The notes under the pieces are model-generated. The model had not been told where the DNA came from. It made no database searches and saw only the letters and a list, made by a program, of their open reading frames with translations. 5,156 nt of DNA from Gemmataceae bacterium (lineage in GTDB: Bacteria > Planctomycetota > Planctomycetia > Gemmatales > Gemmataceae): NCBI GenBank assembly GCA_947490035.1, contig CANLGS010000375.1:1-5156 (forward strand), given 5' to 3'. Shown piece after piece: positions 1-4,688 of the stretch. Within the stretch, counting starts at the first letter, position 1. Each line of letters begins with the position of its first letter. The position numbers and the translations under genes were made by a program.

Positions 1-676
1 CCGTTGTGTCGGCGCGAATGCCCTCGTCCTTTTCGACGGGCGGAATCGGCTTCTTGCCGCCTTGCGGGAACGTGACCGGCACGACTTCGTCCGCGAACGC
101 GCCGCCGGCCCACGCCGCTGCGGCGCGCTGGTGGCTCTGGGCCGAGAACCGGTCCTGATCGGCGCGCGACACGTCGCACTTGGTCGCGATGTGTTCCGCC
201 GCGTCGCCCATCGGCCAGTTCTCGAACGGGCACCACAGCCCGTCGTTGATGAGCGCGTCGGCGGTCTTCTGGTCGCCGTACTTGTAGCCCTGTCGAACGC
301 CTTGAAGCAGGAACGGCGCGCGGCTCATGCTCTCCATGCCGCCGGCCACGACGAGGTTCGCGTCGCCGGCGCGGATGCTCTGGGCCGCGAGCATCACCAC
401 TTTCAGCCCGGACCCGCAGACCATGTTCGTCGTGTGCGCGGGCACCGTGTCTGGCAATCCCGCGAGCAGCGCCGCCTGCCGCGCGGGCGCTTGCCCCACA
501 CCGGCCTGCACCACGTTGCCCATGATGACGTCTTCGACTTGCTCCGGCCTCACGTTCGCGCGCTTCAGTGCTTCCGCGATGGCGACCGCACCGAGCTTCG
601 GCGCGGGCAGTTCGGACAGGCCGCCGAGGAACTTGCCGATCGGCGTGCGCACCGCGGACAGGATGAACGCGTCCAT
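1..676 (-). CDS. Thiolase (acetyl-CoA C-acetyltransferase family), N-terminal part
   Basis: This is the first 225 codons of a thiolase; the gene runs off the left edge (family length is about 390 residues). Thiolases condense two acetyl-CoA to acetoacetyl-CoA or cleave 3-ketoacyl-CoA, in the cytoplasm. The protein opens MDAFILSAVRTPIGKFLGGL, the usual thiolase N-terminus. The nucleophilic cysteine is Cys87 in NMVCGSGLK, and the GGMESMS block follows at 112-118. An MGDAAEHIA stretch lies near 156-164, matching the family's MG-x-TAE-x-VA. The catalytic His and second Cys would lie in the missing C-terminal half. The ATG at 676 is preceded by GAGG at 683-686, six bases away. It lies 207 bases downstream of hemH, with terminator-like structures between, so it probably has its own promoter. 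The biosynthetic versus degradative subtype cannot be told from this half. Confidence 0.95.
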   Translation of the reverse strand, partial: MDAFILSAVRTPIGKFLGGLSELPAPKLGAVAIAEALKRANVRPEQVEDVIMGNVVQAGVGQAPARQAALLAGLPDTVPAHTTNMVCGSGLKVVMLAAQSIRAGDANLVVAGGMESMSRAPFLLQGVRQGYKYGDQKTADALINDGLWCPFENWPMGDAAEHIATKCDVSRADQDRFSAQSHQRAAAAWAGGAFADEVVPVTFPQGGKKPIPPVEKDEGIRADTT

Positions 677-730
677 GTGGAACCTCGCGTGAGGCGGAGA
701 GGGTGGATATGGAATTGTACGCGGCGGGAG

Positions 731-848
731 TTTGGGTAGGTGCCGCTTGCCGAGCGGCACGGCTGCCCAACTCGGACCACTTCACGGGCGTTCGGATCGT
801 GCGCACGCGGGTTCGCCCGTGCCGCTCGGCAAGCGGCACCTGCCCAAA
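731..848. repeat. Large inverted repeat, each arm itself a hairpin
   Basis: Two 32-base arms, 731-762 and 817-848, are reverse complements with one mismatch (position 737), separated by 54 bases. Each arm also contains its own palindrome: GTGCCGCT, a 5-base loop, then AGCGGCAC (740-760 and 819-839). The left copy is longer still: TTGGGTAG at 732-739 pairs with CTGCCCAA at 763-770 across a GG bulge, giving about 16 pairs. The DNA can therefore fold either as two separate hairpins or as one long cruciform. It lies in the gap between hemH and the thiolase gene. It may be a REP/BIME-like dispersed element or a transcription/RNA-stability structure; which one cannot be decided from a single locus. 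Confidence 0.8.
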
Positions 849-873
849 ACCGCTTGCCGCCCGCCTCGGCAAG
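846..873 (-). terminator. Candidate intrinsic terminator of hemH
   Basis: Reading leftwards, 10 bases after the hemH stop codon, CTTGCCG (873-867) and CGGCAAG (859-853) form a perfect 7-pair GC-rich stem with a 7-base loop. Three bases later comes TTTT (849-846). The U tract is short, so termination could be weak or assisted. The stem shares its CTTGCCGAG core with the inverted repeat beside it. Confidence 0.45.
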
Positions 874-883
874 GCGACCAGAA

Positions 884-1852
884 TCACAACCACCCCATGC
901 CTTCGTCGCGCACAATGCGGGCCATGCCTTCGATCCATTTGGGATGGTCGTTCAAGCAGGTGCCGGCCTTGAGGTGTTCGCCGCCCGCGTGCTCGAACAC
1001 TTCGCGGCTCTCGTTGCCGATCTCGTCGATCGTTTCCAGACAGTCCGACGTGAACCCGGGCAGTGGCACGTAGACGCGCTTCACCCCGCGCTTCGCGAGG
1101 TTCGCCAGCACGTCGTCCGTGTACGGCTTCAGCCACTCGCTGCGCCCGAAGCGCGACTGATACGTTTGCGTCCACTTGCTTCGCGGCCAGCCCATGCGCT
1201 TCACGAGCGCCTGCGTGGTACGGACGACGTGGGTCGCGTAGGGGTCGCCGGCCTGCGAGTACTTCTGCGGGATGCCGTGGAAGCTGACGACGAAGTGTTC
1301 CGGCTCCCACGGCAGTTTCGCGAGGTCGTCGCGGACGACCGCTTCGAGCGCGTCGAGGTAGCCGGGGCGGTCGTAGTACGGCGGCACGACACGCACCGCC
1401 GGCACGCGGCGCAGCGTCTTCAGCGCGGTGAACAGCGCGTCGGTCGCGCTGGCGAACGAGGTCGCGGAGTACTGCGGGAACATCGGCAGCGAGATGATCT
1501 TATCGACGCCGCTCGCGACCATTTCCTCGATGGTGCGGCGCAGCGGCGGGTTCCCGACGATCATGCCGAACCGCACCGGGTTGTTCGGGAACTGCGCCTT
1601 CAGCAGTTCGGTCTGGCGAACGGTGTAGTGCATCAGCGGCGACCCGGTGACCGCGTCCCAGACGCGGGCGTACTTCTCGGCCGACGCCGCCGGCCGGCTG
1701 CGGAGGATGAGGACGTTCAGGATGAACTTCCACTTCCACCCCTGGTTCTCGATCACGCGCGGGTCGGAGAGGAACTGGCGGAGGTAGGGCTTGAGCGCGG
1801 CCGCGGTCGGCGCGTCCGGCGTACCGAGCTGGATGAGCAGGATACCAGTCAT
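884..1852 (-). CDS. hemH: Ferrochelatase
   Basis: This is a complete 322-residue ferrochelatase, close to the ~310 residues of soluble bacterial forms. The enzyme inserts Fe(II) into a porphyrin in late haem synthesis. Family motifs appear in order: an N-terminal ILLIQLGTPDAP; the substrate-side loop VWDAVTGSPLMHYT near 64-77; GNPPL at 100-104; LPMFPQYSAT at 122-131 (usually LPLYPQYS); SFHGIP at 190-195 with catalytic His192; YQSRFG at 231-236; and PGFTSDCLETIDEI at 265-278, whose Glu273 is the conserved acid. There is no C-terminal extension with iron-sulfur cysteines and no clear membrane segment, so a soluble or peripheral protein is expected. The ATG at 1852 sits at the natural family start; only a weak GGGAC (1860-1856) precedes it. 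A repeat array begins 8 bases upstream. The next gene upstream is the ferredoxin, 136 bases away, so co-transcription is possible but not shown. Confidence 0.97.
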   Translation of the reverse strand: MTGILLIQLGTPDAPTAAALKPYLRQFLSDPRVIENQGWKWKFILNVLILRSRPAASAEKYARVWDAVTGSPLMHYTVRQTELLKAQFPNNPVRFGMIVGNPPLRRTIEEMVASGVDKIISLPMFPQYSATSFASATDALFTALKTLRRVPAVRVVPPYYDRPGYLDALEAVVRDDLAKLPWEPEHFVVSFHGIPQKYSQAGDPYATHVVRTTQALVKRMGWPRSKWTQTYQSRFGRSEWLKPYTDDVLANLAKRGVKRVYVPLPGFTSDCLETIDEIGNESREVFEHAGGEHLKAGTCLNDHPKWIEGMARIVRDEGMGWL

Positions 1853-1860
1853 CTTGTCCC

Positions 1861-1976
1861 GTCGAAAGTCGTAAAGTCGAACGTCGTAAAGTCAGAATAC
1901 CAACCGGAGGGCGGCGCGGAGCGCAACCCCTTCCGAAGGGTTCGACTTTACGACCTTCGACTTTATGACCTTCGAT
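1861..1976. repeat. Inverted pair of 15-base tandem repeats
   Basis: At 1861-1893 there are two copies plus three bases of a 15-base unit, GTCGAAAGTCGTAAA then GTCGAACGTCGTAAA. At 1944-1976 the same array occurs in inverted orientation (on the plus strand, TTCGACTTTACGACC then TTCGACTTTATGACC). The two 33-base arms match at 29 positions and enclose a 50-base spacer. That spacer holds its own small hairpins: AACCC/GGGTT (1925-1929 with 1938-1942) and GCGC/GCGC (1914-1917 with 1921-1924). The array fills most of the ferredoxin-hemH gap and is less GC-rich than its surroundings. Transcribed leftwards, it would form a long stem ending 8 bases before the hemH ATG. Its function is unknown; it could be a dispersed genomic repeat, a processing or termination element, or a translational control structure. 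Confidence 0.85.
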
Positions 1977-1988
1977 GCCGCGGAGCGG

Positions 1989-2300
1989 CTATTTCTTCTT
2001 GCAATCCGGCCCTTCCTTGGCGGGACTCTTCTCGGTGATGTGGGCGTCGCCGCCGGCGGCCTTGAGCGCGGCGGCGCGCTCGACGTTCAGTTGGATGTAA
2101 CTGCTCCACTGGGTCGGCGTGTTCGGCTCGGAGTAGATCGCCTCGACCGGGCACTCCGGGACGCACGCCTCGCAGTCGATGCAGTCTTCCGGGTCGATGT
2201 AGAGCATCATCTCGTCCTGGTAGAAGCACTCTACCGGGCAGACGACGCAGCAGTCGGTGTACTTGCAGTCGTTACAAGGCGCGGCGACGATGTGGGACAT
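1989..2300 (-). CDS. fdxA: Seven-iron ferredoxin (3Fe-4S / 4Fe-4S)
   Basis: This is a 103-residue soluble electron carrier of the Azotobacter ferredoxin I type. The cysteine spacing C9-x2-C12-x4-C17-x3-C21-x3-C25 followed by C40-x2-C43-x2-C46-x3-C50-P matches that family. By analogy C9, C17 and C50 bind the 3Fe-4S cluster and C21, C40, C43 and C46 the 4Fe-4S cluster. C12 and C25 correspond to non-ligand cysteines. The block CIDCEACVPECPVEAIYSE (40-58) is highly typical. Two extra cysteines, C18 next to ligand C17 and C100 near the lysine-rich end, are less usual. The frame could be extended 21 codons upstream. MSHIVAAPC is chosen as the start because it fits the family and has GGAGGT (2316-2311) ten bases ahead, and because the promoter -10 box falls inside the longer version. 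The physiological partner cannot be inferred from the neighbours. Confidence 0.95.
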   Translation of the reverse strand: MSHIVAAPCNDCKYTDCCVVCPVECFYQDEMMLYIDPEDCIDCEACVPECPVEAIYSEPNTPTQWSSYIQLNVERAAALKAAGGDAHITEKSPAKEGPDCKKK

Positions 2301-2346
2301 GTCTGGCGAAACCTCCGTCTCGGAATGGGCAGTGTGGATGGGTTGA

Positions 2347-2374
2347 GTATTACCACACGGCACCGTAACGTCAA
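2347..2374 (-). promoter_or_regulatory. Sigma70-type promoter for the ferredoxin gene
   Basis: Reading leftwards, TTGACG (2374-2369) is followed after 16 bases by TAATAC (2352-2347). The -10 box is preceded by TGG, giving an extended -10 (TG-N-TAATAC). Transcription would start near 2340, leaving a 5' leader of about 40 bases that contains the GGAGGT ribosome site. This is the best promoter match in the window. The position after the pilus cluster and before the ferredoxin supports an independent transcript. Confidence 0.65.
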
Positions 2375-2396
2375 GGTATTCGACGACATCGGCGCG

Positions 2397-2428
2397 CCGC
2401 CAGAGGGCGGATCACGTTTTCCGCGATC
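2397..2428 (-). terminator. Tandem hairpins after the flp pilin gene, possible terminator
   Basis: Twenty bases after the flp stop, leftward RNA would form GAUCGCG / CGUGAUC (2428-2422 with 2416-2410; 7 pairs including one G-U, loop GAAAA). A second stem CCGCC / GGCGG follows directly (2410-2406 with 2401-2397, 4-base loop). No U tract follows, so this is either a non-canonical or factor-dependent terminator, or a 3'-end stabilising structure. Confidence 0.35.
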
Positions 2429-2448
2429 TGAGACGGAATCTTAGCCGC

Positions 2449-2646
2449 TCACGGGTCGGCGTAGGTGCCGATGGTGTTGCCGCTGTTGTCGAAGGCGCTG
2501 CCGGCCGGCGCCCTGAACGCCGCTGCTGCCGCCACACACACCGACACGACCAACGCGACCAGAACCGCGTACTCGACGGCCGTCGCCCCGGACTCTCCCC
2601 GGAGGAACCGGCGGGCCACCCGCCCGAGGAAGGTGAACGCGCGCAC
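2449..2646 (-). CDS. flp: Flp-type pilin, small prepilin
   Basis: This is a 65-residue protein of the Flp/Fap pilin family, the major subunit class of Tad pili. A basic leader (residues 1-20, ending RRFLRGESG) is followed by ATAVEYAVLVALVVSVCVAAAAAF. That is a prepilin peptidase site with predicted cleavage between Gly20 and Ala21, Glu at mature position +5 and Tyr at +6, and then a single hydrophobic helix. About 22 polar residues follow, ending NTIGTYADP. Mature size would be about 45 residues, normal for Flp. The start is GTG at 2646, supported by AAGGAG (2658-2653) six bases ahead. That site lies inside the last codons of the tadE-like gene, and only three bases separate the two genes. 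It probably assembles with the TadE/TadG-like proteins encoded just upstream; the export ATPase, platform and peptidase genes are not in the window. Confidence 0.9.
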   Translation of the reverse strand: MRAFTFLGRVARRFLRGESGATAVEYAVLVALVVSVCVAAAAAFRAPAGSAFDNSGNTIGTYADP

Positions 2647-2649
2647 GAG

Positions 2650-3114
2650 TTACTCCTTTCGCATGATTGAGACGCCCTGAACCTGCTGGTTCTTCCCGAC
2701 GAAGAATTCCGTGGGCAGCCAGGACTGTTTGCTGAAGTTCGCCGACACGGTCGCCCGGATCGGGGTGCCGGACGGGAGCGCGGAGGGGTCGGTCGTCGCC
2801 GTCCACGCCGATCCGGACTGGAACTCGATGGCGATCGTGACAGCACTGCCAGAACCGGCCGCGGCGCTGTTGATGCCGGCCGCCGTCAGGTAGGTGCGGG
2901 TATAGGAGTCTACCGTCGCGGTATCCGCGCCCCCTTGCGCGGCGTATCGGGCGGCCTCACGGGCGGCGTTCGTGTTCACCTGCGCGACCATCACCAACCG
3001 GCCGATCTCGACGATCCCTAGGATGAACGTGAGGAGGACGGGGATGACGACCGCGAACTCGACGGTCGCCGCCCCCCGGCGTCTCTGTGCCCCACGGGTG
3101 GAGTGGGAGAGCAT
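2650..3114 (-). CDS. tadE: TadE-like pseudopilin
   Basis: This is a 154-residue TadE-family protein, a minor pseudopilin of Tad/Flp pilus systems. After a basic leader (RGAQRRRG, 7-14) comes AATVEFAVVIPVLLTFILGIVEIGRL (15-40). This has a prepilin-type site (cleavage predicted after Gly14, Glu19 at +5) and one transmembrane helix. The conserved NTNAAREAARYAAQG (47-61) follows. The remaining ~90 residues form a Ser/Ala/Thr-rich, presumably periplasmic or extracellular domain ending in VSIMRKE. The ATG at 3114 has GAGGT (3124-3120) five bases ahead. The gene follows the TadG-like gene by 49 bases and precedes flp by 3, so the three are very likely one operon. TadE is assigned by the N-terminal motif; the C-terminal domain has no catalytic motif I can recognise. 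Confidence 0.9.
   Translation of the reverse strand: MLSHSTRGAQRRRGAATVEFAVVIPVLLTFILGIVEIGRLVMVAQVNTNAAREAARYAAQGGADTATVDSYTRTYLTAAGINSAAAGSGSAVTIAIEFQSGSAWTATTDPSALPSGTPIRATVSANFSKQSWLPTEFFVGKNQQVQGVSIMRKE
2653..2658 (-). promoter_or_regulatory. Ribosome binding site that fixes the flp GTG start
   Basis: AAGGAG on the minus strand overlaps the final codons of the tadE-like gene and lies six bases before the GTG of flp. It supports GTG at 2646 over any other start and implies that flp translation is coupled to that of tadE. Confidence 0.75.
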
Positions 3115-3163
3115 AGTTTACCTCGTTAATCTGGTAGTTGAGCGTTGTGGTTCGTCGGGCTGG

Positions 3164-4249
3164 TTACGGGATCACGAGTCGGGGCGGGGCGTAGACCCCG
3201 ACCATGCCGCTGGACCCGGTCGGGGCGACCGTTACCTTGTTCGAGTAGAAGCTCGTCGGCTGCACCCACACGCGCTTCGGGTTGCCTTGCAGATCGGCGG
3301 CCACGATCCGCACGCCGGCGAACCCGACGATGTGGTAGGCGGCGTTGTTCCCGTTGCCGCTCACCGTGTCGTACAGCGGGATGATCTTATTTTGTCCGAT
3401 GATCGCGGCCCAATCGTCCTTCGTCCCGTTGCTGATGCCGGTATCACCGCCCAAGTTCACCGGCGCCTGGAGGGAGTTGTCGGACGCGAGTTTGCCGGCG
3501 TTATCCAGGATGTCGAAGTCGCCTTGGGTGGGTCCGTACCGTAACTGCCGGGCCAGTTCGGGAGTCCCGTTGGAGGCGCTGCCGAGGTCGATCGAGCCGA
3601 AGTTGCCCGGCGCGTTCTGGCCGCCGCTGAACAGGAGCAGTTCCTTCGCCCCGTCGGGGCCGGTCGTCGGAACGGTGCCCGCCGCGCCGATCGTCCAGAT
3701 GTCGGTGAAAACGCTACTGTCGATGTTCACGAAGCCGTTCGAGTTGCTCGCCCGCGCCGGCAGGCCGGCGACGGCGTTGAAGTAGTCCACCTGGGCCACG
3801 TACGGGATCAACTCCGCGTTCGGCAGCACCCCGAGGGCCGGGGGCATCCACGCGGTCGCCTTGGCCCGCACGTCGTTGTCTGCCTTTCCCAGGACGGAGG
3901 CGAAGAACAGGGCCAGTCGGGGGTTGGTCGTGCCGTCGCGGCGGAGGGTCACGCGCAGGGCGTTTGCCCTCCGGTTGGTGAGGTCCGTGCTGAACCGGGT
4001 GCCGACCGCGGCGGTCCGATCGAAGTAGCCGAACTGGATGTCCGCGTCCGCGACGACCAGGCCCGGCCTGTTCCCCGCCGACCCGCCGACGTACTTGTTC
4101 ACCTCGGACTTCGCCGCGGTGAAGTCCTGGGTCGCGCCGGTGCCGGAGTAGAGTTTGGCGAGGCCCGCCCGGTCGCCGGAGTCGGCCGTGGCCTGGAGTT
4201 CGGTGCGAGCGAGAGCGATGTAACCCACGTCGATGGCGAACGCGACCAT
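3164..4249 (-). CDS. TadG-like Flp pilus-assembly protein, open frame after an in-frame TGA
   Basis: This 361-residue open frame starts MVAFAIDVGYIALARTELQA. That is the second half of the N-terminal membrane helix and the following ELQATAD block of Tad (TadE/G-like) proteins. The first half of the helix is encoded in the same frame at 4345-4253, cut off by a TGA at 4252-4250. Residues 96-135 (NALRVTLRRDG...FFASVLG...AKATAWM) match the usual exported region after the helix. PGNFGSIDLG (214-223), NGTPELARQLRYG (227-239), GDTGIS...DDWAAIIGQ (268-286) and IIPLYDTVSGNGNNAAYHIVGFAGVRI (289-315) look like the C-terminal domain seen in planctomycete members. No von Willebrand A domain is visible. 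The ATG at 4249 has no ribosome site, so unless it is made by re-initiation or read-through the protein may not be expressed in functional form. The 1,086 bases downstream stay open, so any lesion must be recent, or the stop is tolerated, or it is a sequencing error. Confidence 0.8.
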   Translation of the reverse strand: MVAFAIDVGYIALARTELQATADSGDRAGLAKLYSGTGATQDFTAAKSEVNKYVGGSAGNRPGLVVADADIQFGYFDRTAAVGTRFSTDLTNRRANALRVTLRRDGTTNPRLALFFASVLGKADNDVRAKATAWMPPALGVLPNAELIPYVAQVDYFNAVAGLPARASNSNGFVNIDSSVFTDIWTIGAAGTVPTTGPDGAKELLLFSGGQNAPGNFGSIDLGSASNGTPELARQLRYGPTQGDFDILDNAGKLASDNSLQAPVNLGGDTGISNGTKDDWAAIIGQNKIIPLYDTVSGNGNNAAYHIVGFAGVRIVAADLQGNPKRVWVQPTSFYSNKVTVAPTGSSGMVGVYAPPRLVIP

Positions 4250-4345
4250 TCAGACCAGAATGACCAGGAGAATGGTGACTACCGGCAGCACGCTGCCGTG
4301 TCGGGCGCGGGGGGATCCGCAGCCGGTCTTACGGGGGGCGATCAT
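4250..4345 (-). pseudogene. Detached N-terminus of the TadG-like gene (31 codons, then TGA)
   Basis: From ATG at 4345 the frame reads 31 codons, a basic leader (MIAPRKTGCGSPRARHG) followed by SVLPVVTILLVILV. It then meets TGA at 4252-4250, immediately followed by ATG in the same frame. Basic leader, Gly-Ser and hydrophobic run are what is expected directly before the MVAFAIDVGYIALA helix of the downstream frame. The two pieces together would make a normal single-helix Tad anchor of 393 codons, with the stop replacing one residue (for example GGA to TGA, or TGG to TGA). No strong ribosome site precedes 4345 either; only a weak GAG lies nearby. Alternatives are a true leader peptide with re-initiation, or a sequencing error. 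Confidence 0.7.
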
Positions 4346-4630
4346 AGGGGGGTACTCGTCTGGTCCGGGGAACGCCGCCTGGAAGGGACAGTCCAGGCAC
4401 GCGATTCTCAGTGCGCAACCCTAGAACAGTGAAATCTGACGTGAGCAGAAAAGTCCGAAAACCTCGGTCAATTGCTCCAAATTCGCGCGTTGCGCGTTGC
4501 GGAACGATCACGCGCCCGATTCTTCGGCGCGTGCGGCACAATTCTGTCCGATTTTCCGAGGATCTGGCGGCAACTCAGGGGACGCGTCCTAACGGTGAGT
4601 AGGGACACAGTTCGCCCGGATCGACCGCAC
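4346..4630. other. Non-coding gap between priA and the pilus cluster
   Basis: I see no convincing gene here; the short open frames lack family motifs and ribosome sites. The stretch should contain the promoter of the pilus cluster. The only -35-like hexamer I see, TTGACC (4471-4466 on the minus strand), has no good -10 partner. A perfect 8-pair hairpin, CACGCGCC/GGCGCGTG (4509-4516 with 4526-4533, 9-base loop), and a short 7-base tandem repeat GCGCGTT (4485-4501, 2.4 copies) are present. Confidence 0.6.
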
Positions 4631-4675
4631 AGCCGTTCTCGTCTGCGCACCGGGTACGCGCGGACGAGAACGGCT
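4631..4675 (-). terminator. Long hairpin after priA, possible terminator
   Basis: Arms 4631-4648 and 4658-4675 are complementary at 17 of 18 positions around a 9-base loop; the outer 13 pairs are perfect. The hairpin begins 13 bases after the priA stop. No T tract follows on the minus strand, so it is not a classical intrinsic terminator. The one imperfect position would be a U-G pair in rightward RNA but a mismatch in leftward RNA. It may act as a factor-assisted terminator or a 3'-end stabiliser. Confidence 0.5.
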
Positions 4676-4688
4676 CGCGTCGAACCAC

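Noticed and set aside
714..719. TACAAT on the minus strand as a -10 box for the thiolase gene
   Set aside because: It is well placed, 38 bases before the ATG, but no acceptable -35 hexamer lies 15-19 bases upstream; the match alone is too weak to call.
1861..1976. A CRISPR array
   Set aside because: The repeat is a 15-base direct tandem without spacers and occurs as an inverted pair, unlike repeat-spacer arrays.
62..2038. Long plus-strand open frames, including one of 432 codons at 740-2038
   Set aside because: They are antisense shadows of the thiolase and ferrochelatase genes in high-GC DNA; they are arginine-rich, low in complexity and show no family motif.
2301..2363. A 21-codon upstream extension of the ferredoxin (start at 2363)
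   Set aside because: The family starts at MSHIVAAPC, a ribosome site precedes 2300, and the predicted -10 box lies inside the extension.
4250..4252. Selenocysteine insertion at the in-frame TGA
   Set aside because: The codon lies inside a membrane helix where no catalytic residue is expected, and I see no strong hairpin at the required distance just downstream.
4466..4471. TTGACC on the minus strand as a -35 box for the pilus cluster
   Set aside because: No -10-like hexamer at 16-18 bases; the sequence there is TTCTGCTC.
4329..4541. A 70-codon minus-strand open frame in the priA-pilus gap
   Set aside because: It overlaps the TadG-like N-terminus in another frame, lacks a ribosome site and shows no recognisable motif.
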